NCBI GenBank assembly: GCA_029891385.1
Contig: CM057224.1
Span: forward strand, 4,402,001-4,466,000
DNA: 64,000 nt
Source: Erythroxylum novogranatense
Lineage: Eukaryota; Streptophyta; Magnoliopsida; Malpighiales; Erythroxylaceae
Direction of reading: 5' to 3'
How positions within the stretch are numbered: the stretch's first letter is position 1; the number at the start of each line of letters is the position of its first letter. Shown one piece after another: positions 12,575 through 23,916 of this stretch. The notes under the pieces were generated by a model that was not told the DNA's origin, did not search any database, and saw only the letters and a list, made by a program, of their open reading frames with translations. A program made the translations under genes and the position numbers.

Positions 12575-13057
12575 CAATCTAAATTCTCTCTAGCTATCTT
12601 TTTACAACACAAATCATACAATTTTTCAGGCGGAAGACGTGCAGTACATAATAATAATAAAAAATTGTCTTATCAAGCTATGAAGAAATCGTGCCATGTT
12701 AAACGTTTCCAAGCAGATTTGAATACTCAACGATTGCTGCAGAAACATCAGCTTCTTCTCTTTTGGGAAGAACTTGGCTAACAGCTTACACTCACCAACA
12801 CTAATTTTCTTATCATCGCACCAATATGGTACAAGAGAATGTACAAAACATGGGAGTCAAATTTAAACTCAATATCCATCCACGACACGAGATGTTGTGA
12901 TTCCCGATTACACAAAATCTCTGGCCACTGAGACAAAATGGGAATGAGTCAAGAACAAGTCCACTAGTAAGTATGAAGTAATCATGCAGCTTAGAGAATA
13001 CATACAAGATGAAAGCAAGAGGAACAAAGAAGATAATCAGAGATTGAATAGAGCTGA
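12575..13057. other. Spacer, probably including 3' untranslated DNA of the DUF569 gene
   Basis: No independent gene recognised. On the minus strand this lies downstream of the proposed end of the first DUF569 gene and may hold its 3' UTR. Confidence 0.35.
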
Positions 13058-14641
13058 TCAATTAGCAGCTCTTTTTAAAGTCACCTCATTTATCTAAGAC
13101 CACCAACTAACCAATAACAGATGCACTTAGAATTTATTCATCTTCTTCGAGCATGTAATTGATACATCAGTTATAATCAATGAAATCTTTTTCTAACCAA
13201 ATTGGTAATCATCTCCATTCTATGGTCACTATCATTTTCACATGATATGATACTAAAGATGGGTGAAGTTTAAACCTTCAAGTCTTAATTCAACCACATG
13301 TCAATTGACGACTGAAAAACAAACAAGCTGCTTCCCCAGTTTAATCAGGCAACAGGCCTTTCTACTTGTTGGCATCAAAAACTCTATGAAGTGATTCGAT
13401 CGCACAGTCCTAAAGATTCTCATTACAGGTAACACACAAGCATTTAAAGGTAAAAACAAGAACTGGGACATCCTAAAAGCAAGAAGTGCTTTTGACTTCA
13501 AACTTCGCATGCCAATATATTCCAAAAATGTGACAAATGGAAAGGCCAAGGGGGAGAAATAAAGTAAGTAAAAACAAGCATCTGAGTTCCTGAAAATCTC
13601 ACCTAATTGTCTTTTAGCACAAACAGAAGGGCCAGAAAAGTGGAAAAGAATTCTCATTCATAGACCAGTAATCAAGAATATGAATGAATGCAAAGAACGA
13701 ACCTTTGGAAGAAGAAGGAACTACAAAAACATGCAAATCTGCATTGTTTGGGGGAAGCTGCAATCGAAGTGGATAAAGCTTTCCATTCAAAGGATTTCTA
13801 GTACACACAACAATATCTTGGAGGCCTGTCTCTTCCCTCAACTTTTGAGTCAATTCATCAATCCCTTTACCCTTAAAATGGAAAGAATCACCATTCTCAA
13901 CATCTTCATCAACCTCACCGCTACTCTCATCCCCTACATGATAATAAATAGTCCTTCCATCCAATTTTGGTGGAAAGCTTACATTGGAATCGGTAGACTG
14001 CAAATCACATACATAAAAAAGTTCAGATCATGAAACTTAATCATGAATCAAGAATTAAGAATCAGGAACCAAACCTCTTGTCTCGAAAAGTTGTCAGATT
14101 TCCCAGAGACAGAAGAGGGCGAGCTGTCCTCAAAATCCAACGAATCCAAATGCGAAACAGGCGGCGAAGTCTTATCTTGGTGATCTGAAGATCTAATCTC
14201 AATAATGTCAACATGCCAAAGCACCCATTCTTGAGTAGCGGTCCTATGGGGAATATCATGAGTCACCGAGTTTCTCCACGGGGGCAATCCTCCATTAGCT
14301 CTCAAGAAGTTGCCGTACCGAGTCTTGAGCTTTACCAAATACCCTTCTCGAATGGGCTCCCACTCGACCGACGAGTCAAGCCTTCCGGGCAAGGTCTGGA
14401 ACACCTTGCGACCCGTCATACCCAGAAGAAAGGGCTGGTTCGATGCGGTAAGGTACTTACCATAGCAAGACTTCAAGCGGAGAATGGGTTGCGGTCCAGG
14501 AACAACTTCTACGGTCCATTTTGCGTTCTTGGAGGATCCATTTCGGTCCTGAGTAACAGATTCTTCGTCTTCCTCAGCGACCAGGTACTTGTCGTGGTGG
14601 CTGCGCAGGCGCACCGCCTTTGCACTCTGGAAAAACTCCAT
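13058..14641 (-). CDS. DUF569 (actin-cross-linking-like) protein, 2-3 exons
   Basis: A plant DUF569 protein; the family has a fascin-like beta-trefoil fold and is often annotated as actin cross-linking, but its real role is unproven. Exon 1 (14641-14075, 189 codons) starts at the ATG reading MEFFQSAKAVRLRSHHDKYL. It carries the family motifs WTVEVVPG, FLLGMTGRKVFQTLP, EWEPIREGYLVKL and GGLPPWRNSVTHD. Exon 2 (13997-13703) encodes the second conserved block: DGRTIYYHVGD, ELTQKLREETGL, VVCTRNPLNGKLYPLRLQLPP. Both introns start GT. Exon 2 ends in phase 1 at an AAAG/GT donor. A tiny terminal exon (13068-13058) after an AG would close the frame with three codons and TGA, giving 290 residues; without it, translation would run through the intron to a stop near 13614. 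The two main exons are secure; the last exon is inference. Confidence 0.85.
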
Positions 14642-15858
14642 GCCGGACGGGAAGTAATCGGAGCTAATCTGAAATCCCAAAAAGCAGAGAATACAAATTC
14701 CAGACTTTAGTTTGAGCGCGTTTTCATCTATTTCAGACAAGACAGCAGGCGTAGTTATAAAGTAACAATAACGCGTGGCTAGCGTACTATAGGGGTACAT
14801 TTATTTTAATCTTATTTAATATTTATCAACAAATTATTAATAAAAATATATTTATTTTAATAGAATAAACAATTTACAATTTAACTTTTTATTTATAAAT
14901 TAATATATTTATTTTCATAAAATAAATAATTTAAAATTTAACTTTTATTTATAAATTAATATTTATTTTAAATATTTTAATTATTCAAAATTTATTTAAA
15001 ATTTATATATTTTGAAGATATTTTAATCATCTACTTGACACTGACCCCTTTGTCTTTGTTGTTATCTTGTATGCATATTAATTTTACCTCTTACAGCAAT
15101 AAATGAGTTTATGTAGGACAATTTTCCTCACTTAAATTCTTGACCTATTACCCATTACTCTAAAACTTTCCCTCTTATGACCAATGTAAACGGTAGTAAT
15201 AAAAAGGTAAGTAAGAAAGGCACCATTACTGATTCATGTACCAGCCTTATCAACTAAATAGAAGTTAATGGAAAAAAGGAGGCTAACACTACCACTAGGG
15301 AATGTGCTTTCTTTTTTTTGGTAACCTACACGAGGTGTTCTAAGAGGGTCTCAATTATGAGAAGGTACCTTTAAGTCATTCATTTCTAAACTAATATTCG
15401 CTTGCACCGGGTCAGTCCGTAAGAGATAAAATACTGGCCAAACAGATTTTTCTATTCCCAAAACTCAAACTTGAGACCTCTGATTAAGGGATGATTGTGC
15501 TTTTAAAAAGAGAGCTTGGCTAATGATTCTTCTTTAGTCTTAGTATATTTTGAGTGCAAAAAGTTTGGTAAGCTACTGCACATTCCAATGAATGTGTCAT
15601 TGCTCCTTTGTCTTCTTCTATTGCAGACCACAAAAGGCTAAGAGATTCTACTTTTTCCAAGTAAAAGCTTAGGAGTTAGGATAAGCAAAAGTGCACATTT
15701 CTAGTTCTGGTAAAAACAGGGTCGGTTGCTACTTTAACTTCAAACAATATTCGGTTCAGTTCAGAGATCAGATTAATGCTTAACAATCATGTTTAATGTA
15801 AACGTTAGCTTCATCGTACGAATAATGAAATATTCCTAAAACTTAAATGACCTAACCC
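14642..15858. other. Intergenic spacer between the two DUF569 genes
   Basis: AT-rich. It should hold the promoter and 5' UTR of the downstream DUF569 gene and the 3' end of the upstream one. No unmistakable TATA box or additional coding exon was identified. Confidence 0.4.
14843..14965. repeat. Short AT-rich tandem duplication
   Basis: Two diverged copies, each about 60 bp, run ATATATTTATTTT...AATTTAACTTTTTATTTATAAATTAAT. They sit about 200 bp upstream of the first DUF569 start codon. Confidence 0.6.
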
Positions 15859-16536
15859 CTAACTTACCAAGTGAGAAGCACGTACCTTCCGTCGCGGAGA
15901 CAACCTCGGAGACATGGATTTGACCACCGTAAGTCTCGGAGACCTCACAGACGACACAACGGACATGGGCGACACAGGCTCAAACCCGTAACCGTCGTCA
16001 AAGGCCGCCTCAAGAAGTTCATTAGAAATCGATGAAAAACTCGACAACGACGACAAGTACTCCACCATAGACTCCGTTGCAACCACCGCCTCGGCCTCCA
16101 CGTCCCAAAGAGTCCACCTTTGTGTTGCACCGGCAAGAGGGTCATCGTGAGTCACCGTATTTCTCCACGGCGGCGTGCCTCCGTTGGCTCTCAAGAACGT
16201 ACCACACCGGCTTCTTAAACGGACTTGAAACCCGTCTCTTATGGGCTCCCACTCGAGCTTCCAATCCGCGACCTTTTCCGGCGAAGTTTGGATGACTTTT
16301 TTCCCGGTCATGCCTAAAAGGAACGGTATATCAGAGGCCATAAGGTACTTTCCACGAGTGCTTTTGAGACGTATACGGTTGCTGTTTCCATCAACGATCT
16401 CCACAAACCATTTGGCTTTATGAGAAGAGCCACCTTCACTGCTTTGTCTGATAGTTTCTCCATCATCGCCGGCGAGCAAGTACTTGTCAAGGTGGCTCCG
16501 AAGCTTAACCACCTTGGTTGCAGTGAAAAACTCCAT
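15859..16536 (-). CDS. DUF569 (actin-cross-linking-like) protein, tandem paralogue
   Basis: Paralogue of the gene at 13.0-14.6 kb in the same orientation. The start is the ATG at 16536 (MEFFTATKVVKLRSHLDKYL), which aligns exactly with the other copy. Family motifs follow: WFVEIVDG, FLLGMTGKKVIQTSP, EWEPIRDGFQVRL and GGTPPWRNTVTHDDP. A serine- and arginine-rich tail follows the domain (SPMSVVSSVRSPRL, then SPRLSPRRK). The reading frame closes at TAG at 15859, giving 226 residues, but two good splice donors lie just before it (exon ends at 15886 and 15868). A further 3' exon may therefore exist; I could not find one resembling the second block of the paralogue. The upstream ORF extension begins with a non-ATG codon and was not used. 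Confidence 0.85.
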   Translation of the reverse strand: MEFFTATKVVKLRSHLDKYLLAGDDGETIRQSSEGGSSHKAKWFVEIVDGNSNRIRLKSTRGKYLMASDIPFLLGMTGKKVIQTSPEKVADWKLEWEPIRDGFQVRLRSRCGTFLRANGGTPPWRNTVTHDDPLAGATQRWTLWDVEAEAVVATESMVEYLSSLSSFSSISNELLEAAFDDGYGFEPVSPMSVVSSVRSPRLTVVKSMSPRLSPRRKVRASHLVS

Positions 16537-18081
16537 TAACAATCAAAAAATTCGATTTGCTAATCGAATAGAATTCAGATAACTGAGTAAGAGATATACA
16601 GTGGTTATATACAGAAAGGAGCTAAATCCGCGTGTAGTGTTATCACTCCAGATGCACGGTTGATATGTTTATGCAATCAAGTTTTAAACTTATGATAATT
16701 GCTCATTAGGGATTTGTTTTTAAGTGGTTATAAAAGGTTAAGTGTATTTGCTCTTTGGAAATAGATTTTGGACAACTTTTAATGGTCATTAAAGAAAAAG
16801 ACCATTAATAACCCTAAAAAGGTTTCTAATATGCATAAAACTCAACGCTAATAAATTGTATAAAACGATGAGTTGGACTTATAGTTAAGGGACAAGATCC
16901 TCTATTCAATATTACCTTGTCTTATTCTGTCTCCTGAAATTTTAGCGGGATCTACACAAAATTTATACGGAATTCACATAAATAAATGACTAAGATTTAT
17001 TGGAGACAATAAAATATCATAATATTAGATAAAAAATCTGGACTCTATGGCTAAAGATGTTTGGATTGACTTAGCTAGTTAATTTATTGCTCTAAGTGGA
17101 AGGATGCAAATGCGTGGACAGGAGATGGTCGAAATTCCTGGGCTAGACTTTTTAAATGGCCCCAGGTTTTTCTTTTTTATTAAAAGGAACGAATGCGCAA
17201 AAAATTACATGATTGATCGCGAAAGGTTAATTTCGATGATATCTTTTAGAAGGATCGAGGCGCACCCTAAGAGGACATGTACAGGTTCTTCCTAAAACCA
17301 ACTTGTAATGGGAATTCATGTTTTCCCATTCAGGACTTCCTAGTTCCCTAATGAGGACGAAGATTATAGAAAATAAGTATACATGATCAGGACTTTTTAA
17401 GGGTTTTCCACGTTCGTACCCGTTCAGTCTAGAACAGTGCAATTGGGGCTTGACAATGAAGTTTCAAGGGCAAACCAAAATGTATATAATAGGACACGCA
17501 TGAGAGCTGAGCATGCTTTCACGCGGCTTAATTAGACAGTGAAAGCTAAGTAAGATGACGAGGAGAGGACCTAGAAACTATTCAGTTTTCAAGTATAGAT
17601 TTCAGACCTTGTCAAACTCTAGACACGGTCCTATATGGAAAGTTTTAAGGGCTAGAACTGCACGAAAATGAAGATAAGAAGTATAATGGCACGAACAATA
17701 CCTTTTATGTTTTGGTTTTATTAGAGTTGAATGTTGAGTCAAAGTAAACGAGAGTAAGAGATAGCGACAAAGGATTTAACTTCCAATTATCAAATTTATC
17801 AAAGCTCGAAGAAGTTAACGATTAAGGTAGGAGTAAAATTTTATTGAGTTATTGTTTTAGTTGTTGTTGTTATAAAAGAACTTAAAGGTTTGTAAGAAAA
17901 CTTAATTTAGATTTAAATATTTAGTAGAGTTTAAAATTTTCAATATTTGACAAAATTTTATTTTAAAATTTAAAATTGTTATTCATTTGAGTTATATCAA
18001 TTTTGGATAATTTAATATTTTACTATTTTTGTGGTTCCACTATACTAGTTAGACATCCCAATTGGCAACATATATAATCAC

Positions 18082-18292
18082 CAGTAACGAAGTTAGGAAT
18101 TTAAGATAGGAGGTTTTAAATATTTAATTTTTTTAATCTTGAGAGGCCCAATGCATTAATAGGTTTCAAATAACTCCGTTCTTGTATATATATATATTTA
18201 TTTATTTATATTCAAAATAAAAAATATTTAATTTTTTTAAATATTAGAAGCCAGTGCACTGTTGGCCCCAAATAGTTCCGTCCCTCATAATC
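18082..18292. mobile_element. Degenerate non-autonomous DNA-transposon-like fragment
   Basis: AT-rich, with phrases resembling the fragment at 47346-47531: a GTGCACTG block next to a purine/pyrimidine GGCCCC run, AAATATTTAATTTTTTTAA blocks, and an end near TCCGTC. Such scraps are common ends of plant hAT-type elements. Ends are uncertain. Confidence 0.35.
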
Positions 18293-18633
18293 ACTCATCT
18301 CCTTCTCCTTCTCTTTCTTCTCCTTCTATCATATTCAAGTTTGTCAACTTGTTCTGTTTTGCATTTAGTGGTCTTGGTGGTGGATGGTTCGCCTGATGGT
18401 GAATATTGTATAGAAGAAATAGAGGAGTATAGTGATTATGATAAGAGAAGGTTTTCCAATTAAGAAATGTCAGGTAAGAGACATTTCCATAATAAGGCTA
18501 ATTTCGATTCATTTCAATCTTGATATGGCCATTACCAGTAAGATTTAGCTCAATTGTCACAAATTTGGGTTTCACATTAATCAGTTATCTTGTTTTCGAA
18601 ACAACCTCTCTATTAATTAAAAGTAAGATAACG

Positions 18634-18721
18634 TATCTCTCAAAATTCTGTGTATTAGTAGGATTCATACTGGATCTTATCTCTCAAAATTCTGTGTATT
18701 AGCAGGATTCATACTGGATCT
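18634..18721. repeat. 44-bp perfect-length tandem duplication
   Basis: Two head-to-tail copies of a 44-bp unit (18634-18677 and 18678-18721), starting TATCTCTCAAAATTCTGTG and ending GGATCT, differ at one base (GTAGG/GCAGG). This is a recent local duplication, probably replication slippage. Confidence 0.9.
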
Positions 18722-19925
18722 TGTTGTTATACTGTTTCTATACTTTTTTTAAAAATATTTTTTCTTAAACTCTCCCAATTACTTTTTTCTCTCTCTCTCA
18801 TTTTTATTCTTCGCAGAGACCCTAAAGAAACAAGCTTTGTTTTCATTTTTGTGAGTTTTGTTATTATTAAGGAGTGAAGCAAAGCCATAAAATGGATAGA
18901 AAACAAGGGTTCTTATTGATTTTTAAAGAGGTGGTGGTTAGAGGGTTATTAGCACTAGAGTTACAAGCTTCTCGTTATCCTGTTTTTATCTTATTTTATG
19001 AGCATCTATCAATTCCTTCTTTTATAATTGTTTCGTCTGTATTTTTCTCTTCTTTGTCTATACAACCAAAGAAAGATAATACCAAGTGGTATTTGATTTT
19101 GACAATGCTTTTCTAGAGCTAAGTTGCTCTGTTCTTATACATACTAATTTCAAGCTGAAACTTTCTTAAATTGTAAGAACTGCTGTTTTCTTCAATCTTG
19201 ATTTCGAGAAACCATTGTCCTCTTCAAGCACTCTGGAAAGAATTTCGGAGGGGCCCCGAAATTACTTTGTCGTTACTGGAATTTGAAATAGACATCAAAG
19301 AGGTGGTTGAGATTTTTGGCTGATAGTAATCCAAGAGATGAGATCCTCTCTGCCAAATCCTCTCCCAGAAGAGTTCATCGCACAGTGCACAAAATTGGCA
19401 CAAAGGATCGGGCATACAATATCTCATCCATTAATCCAATGTCTAGATGCTTTATTTCGCCATTGTAAGCTCATGATGAGAAAGTTGGGGGGAGTCTACT
19501 CCAATCGGGTCATTCATGAGTTCTGAGGTAGATTTGCCGAGTGCTGGACAAATAGTCCTTTGTCTCCTCCGAGGAAGCATCAGTTTCACTCGGGAATATG
19601 TAACTTTTGTGTATCAAGAGCTCTAATATTAATTGTTATCGAGTCTGACTTTTCATAGAACAAGTTTTGAATTGATTTCCTTTCTCTTTCCCTGTTGTCT
19701 AGCACTAGAGCCACTGATACCAGTGACCGAGAGGTCCAAAGAGCTTGGACATCATCGCCTGTTTCGGACTTAACAACTGCATGTCAATGCATTTTCACTC
19801 GGTGTGTGCGTGTGCTATCTCGCATTCAACTCGTCTATCCCCTTTTGAAAAGGGTTACCTGCTTATTATCTATGCACAATACAAGATCATGTGAATCCCT
19901 AATGATTTCACAATGTTCAAATAAA

Positions 19926-22900
19926 CTAAACAAAGTATGCATTTTCCAATGTCTTTGCCCTATCAGCAGCTTCACCACGCTCCTTCTGCTTGCCTGCCAT
20001 GGAATAACCTCTCTCCTAAACCAGAAACATAATATTTGTCATGGTGATATGCATCTAAAGAATCCCAATTTAGAAGAATGTAACATACAAGGCAGAGATG
20101 TACCAGTAATCGCCATATGAAAGGTACTCCTTCCCTCTTTTTTATCTGCTTCTTAAGTACTTCAATTGCTAGAATTCCAATAAAAATCAGGAAAAAAAAC
20201 ATCTCTGTGATTAAAAGAGGAGAATGAAGATGATGGGAGAAGTATTTCATACCCTTATGAGCTTGTCCTGTGTACAGCAACATACTGTACCAGACTTCAC
20301 TGAATACCTCAAGTTGTTCATCAGATGCTCCAATTATCTACAAACAGAAGTTTAAGTCCATACATCAAAACATGCGACAGGAACCAGCATCCAAAGAATC
20401 AACTCTAAGATGGCACATGCCTTACAAAAATTGACATCAAAACCTGGACCGAGTATATCCAACGCTTGTTTGTCATTTCCCTTGCCATACTCAAACATGG
20501 CTTCTGCAAGCTGAGATGAGTGCAAAAGGCATTGACCCAACGTTAAAAATAATGCTGAAGTCCTGTCTAGACAGGGATAGTAAGAGGAAGTGGGAATTTA
20601 AAAAACTAAAACAAGTGCAACTGCAAAACTAGAATGCAGAGAGAACAGTAATCTGCACATACCAGAATGCCACTCTGCATGATTTGTTGCTTCTTCGTGC
20701 TCATTTTAGAAAACCTACAAAAAGAGAATGCAATTCCAAATAAAATACTCGTTGGATGTCTCCCAAATGAAGGAAACATAACTGTTACCCATACTTGTCT
20801 TTCAATCCCTTAAGCAACTCTTCTGCTTTGGAAATTTCTCCAGATTTAGCTAAGGCCCACAGTATTAACACGTCAAGGTGCCAATCCAAGTACCAGAAGG
20901 TCTAACATGGAATGAACATTGTATGGATGTCATAACATGGAATAAATGTGAGACCAAACATATCAACTAGATGTCCATATTGAAATATGGAACTTAAATT
21001 TAACTGAAAACTAATGTTTTTATCTATGTCTCCTTGATAGTTGCACACCTAATAGTTGAGGTAAACCAAAATCAATTAGTTTGAATTTAAGTTTCTCATA
21101 CAAATCCACTTTATTGCAATTTTAGACAAAAGTCTCTTAGAGCAACATGAGCCTAATGAAGTACAAACAGGAACAGGTGGCTAAGATATCCAAATCAGAA
21201 AAATTCATGTCTGGAATTCTAACATACTGAATAACTAGGTAATTTTCTTTGCCAGAACTAACTGCAGTCTATACTGCAACACAGACTACCACTAAACTTT
21301 ACTTTCTCATTGACAGTTACACGGATTTCTGTCAAAATTTTCAGAAGCATGGATTTTAATATCAAATTTAGAGCTCTATAACAAAGTGGCTGGCAATGAT
21401 TAGTCAAATGTTGCCAGATTCAATACAATAGCATAACCATATCTAAGTCTTCAACAGCCAGCATCAGATCAGTTGCATTTTAAGACTTTTTGTTAACAGC
21501 GTGTCTCATAACTTACTTGATCAATTACACAGGAAGCCAAGACCTTCAGACGATCACTAAAGGTTTCAATCTCATCCCGCACATATACACGCAACAGCAA
21601 TCCCAGAGCATTTATATATACCTGAATGCATAAGGAAACAAATTTTTAATTTGAAAGTCCAGTACATCTTCAAGAGAATGCAAAATAATATACCTCTGCA
21701 GGTGTGGCATCGTCTCTCTCCAACTCATTCCAGATATGATGGTCATAAACTTCAAAAACCTTTTGCATGGAAGAATGACCTTCCAAGTAACAAAGAGCCA
21801 CATGCCACCAATTATGTGTCAGCCTGCAGGCCAAAACAATTAACATGCCAACAATATTACAGATGAAATGTATAGCTACATGTAATTAAAAAGATTTCTG
21901 TTCATACATAAATGATAAACAAGAATTCCATGAAGATGAGCATGCTTCCATAAACTCCACTGCTTCCTTGAAACGACACTCATACTGAAGAACATGACAG
22001 ACCTACACATGCATCCATAAGATTGAGTAGCAATATATCAGGAAATTCTAACACATTGAAATGGGAGCTTCTTGTTACAATTAGTGACAATTTCCCTCTT
22101 TTTCAGCAAATGGAAACTCTGTTTCTTATAAAGACTTGCACATCATGACAAATAAAATTGAACGCCAAAATGGAACATAGGAAAATGATATTCTTCTTTC
22201 ATCAAAGCATGCTAAGGACTAGAACTCACGGCATGTTGTGCCCAATAGTCTTGTGTATTGATCTTCAGTCCCTTTCTTGCAGCTTCCTCAGCATCAGGCA
22301 TTCTGCCAAGCTCTAGTAACGGAAAAGCAAGCATTCCATACACATAATCTTCTTCTTTATTGTGGGGAAGAACCTATCAAAATCAGAATTCCTGTCACAC
22401 TAGCTAATCATAAAGAAAAAAGGCTGAGGCATTTGTGTAAGAAATAGAGATGAACCTTTTGTACAAGGTCCAGAGATTGATTAGGTCTACCCATGTAGAA
22501 GCATAGTAGTTGAGCTCTTTTCAAAGAAATGAGATCTTTTGGGTAGTCATTCAGGAGCTGCAAAATAAATACACACCAAATAAATGAGAAAAATTTCACA
22601 ATAAAATCTCAGATGCAAACATACCAAGTTATAAATGGACATATGGCTATAGTTCGTAAAAACTCTACACAAAAAGAGCACATAGAAATCGTAACTCATA
22701 TATAGTATATTTTATTTCTTCACCAAGTGTGGCTCAACCCATCTTCTACATGAGTATTCAAAGACTTCTTACAAGATTTGCCCACCTTAGAATGTAGCTC
22801 CACAGCAACATCATCGTCTCTGTTCTCACAAATCAAGGAGCTAATTGCTTCAAAAACTGCTTTCTCATAAGAGGTGGCTTGTTCCTGTTAATTGCAGAAC

Positions 22901-23361
22901 TTTTTCAATAAATAGCGAAAGCCCCACATAAAAAGGATCTCTGTGAGGTTGTGTTAGGAGCATCTACGGAAAATATGAAGTTAAAAGATTTACAAGTTTA
23001 GACTTTGCAGCAATTAGATGAAAAGGTCCTCGAGAAGGATCACTGGAATAGAGAAATTGAGCAGCCAAAATATTGGCTAGTACGCAGTCTTTGTCATGAC
23101 CAGGTGCTTCCAATATGACGCGCCTTTGTCTCCCATAACTAAGCACCTTTATATCAACCAAAAAAAACACCCAAACCCGTATCACAAAATCCACCCACGA
23201 GTTCTCCATCAAATCAAGGAAGTACAAAGTGAGAAAGAAGACAGGAAAAGAGAAACGCACACCTGGTGATAATAAGAGTTGATGGCCGAGATACAATCAT
23301 CTGAAGAAGTCCTAACCTCGTATCCCCATCTATCCAATTTCACTTCAACACCCCTTTCCAT
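19926..23361 (-). CDS. TTC38: TTC38-like tetratricopeptide-repeat protein, 14 exons, complete
   Basis: Plant homologue of tetratricopeptide repeat protein 38; the molecular role is not established. The coding exons, in order, are 23361-23263, 23146-22994, 22884-22786, 22557-22456, 22373-22230, 22002-21908, 21823-21694, 21621-21517, 20901-20789, 20714-20663, 20510-20421, 20337-20253, 20168-20104 and 20015-19926. All phases agree and give 1,422 nt (473 residues plus TAG), the usual family size (human TTC38 is about 469). Recognisable family stretches include RWGYEVRTSSDDCI at the N-terminus, DYPKDLISLKRAQLLCFYMG, THNWWHVALCYLE, DWHLDVLILWALAKSGE and KREGVPFIWRLL near the end. It is all-helical, with no signal peptide or membrane segment. 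Every donor is GT except intron 11, which needs GC (20420-20419). A chromovirus lies 256 bp upstream of the start codon. Confidence 0.93.
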
Positions 23362-23616
23362 GTCTCTCAATGTCGCCTGCTTAAAAATCTCACTGACCGT
23401 GTTGCTCTTATTATAGAAGAAGTACCGAAAGAATAAGTACAATTGCAACTATACAAGTATGTCGGAGACAAAAACAAATGTCGGAGTCATCTTTTGCAAT
23501 TCAAGAGTTGTGTCGGAGATAACAAGTGTTGGCTGTATCTTGTCCTTGTTCTACAAAGATGGAATCTTTTGGCCGCTTTCTTCTTGCTTTATAGTTATGG
23601 GTTTATGGGTGCGAAA
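23362..23616. promoter_or_regulatory. Remaining promoter/5' UTR of the TTC38-like gene
   Basis: The only native sequence between the TTC38 start codon and the chromovirus insertion. It contains three direct TGTCGGAG repeats (about 23460, 23478 and 23512). No clear TATA box is visible. Core promoter elements farther away have been pushed 15.6 kb upstream. Confidence 0.45.
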
Positions 23617-23621
23617 GAAAA

Positions 23622-23883
23622 TGTTGCGATTAAATGAAGAAGGCAAAACGATGACTAGAACGATGCCGTTAAGGAGGGGGAATAAAAAACGCTGCGTATG
23701 TAATAAACACCCTCTGGTCTCACGTGAGATATCTAGAATATTCGATGTATCGTTATATATCCTTGTAACCGAATGGGAAGGTAGCGAATGATTAATGAAG
23801 AACCTTCTTCTCTAATTTCTTCCGTTTCCTCTCTCTCTCCCTCGTATCTGTTCTACCTTTTAGCATAACAAACTATCGTACCA
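23622..23883 (+). repeat. 5' LTR of the young chromovirus
   Basis: 262 bp, TGTTGCG...GTACCA. Identical to 38949-39210 except at 23858. Contains the probable promoter; a TATATAT stretch lies near 23755. Confidence 0.97.
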
Positions 23884-23885
23884 TC

Positions 23886-23897
23886 TGGTATCAGAGC
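23886..23897 (+). other. Primer-binding site (initiator tRNA-Met)
   Basis: TGGTATCAGAGC, two bases after the 5' LTR, complementary to the 3' end of plant initiator tRNA-Met. Confidence 0.95.
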
Positions 23898-23916
23898 AGA
23901 CGCTCCTTGGATTGCT

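Larger units (their letters stand above)
16537..19925. other. Intergenic spacer between DUF569 and TTC38-like genes
   Basis: No gene recognised in 3.4 kb. It should include the promoter of the second DUF569 gene (next to 16536) and the 3' UTR of the TTC38-like gene (next to 19925). It contains a hAT/MITE-like scrap near 18.1 kb, a 44-bp tandem duplication and an eight-base-pair stem palindrome at 19241-19263 (AATTTCGG...CCGAAATT). Short open frames here show no family resemblance. Confidence 0.45.

Noticed and set aside
13680..14710. Open frames on the plus strand opposite the first DUF569 gene (13680-14033, 14213-14710)
   Set aside because: They are antisense to clear DUF569 exons, show no family resemblance and arise from the codon composition of the real gene.
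18254..19526. Short open frames in the spacer between DUF569 and TTC38
   Set aside because: No splice-supported continuation, conserved motif or paralogue could be recognised. One (18254-18463) has an acidic end, but that alone is not evidence.
23459..23791. Plus-strand open frame running from the TTC38 promoter into the chromovirus LTR
   Set aside because: It crosses the insertion boundary and has no family resemblance, so it is a chance frame.
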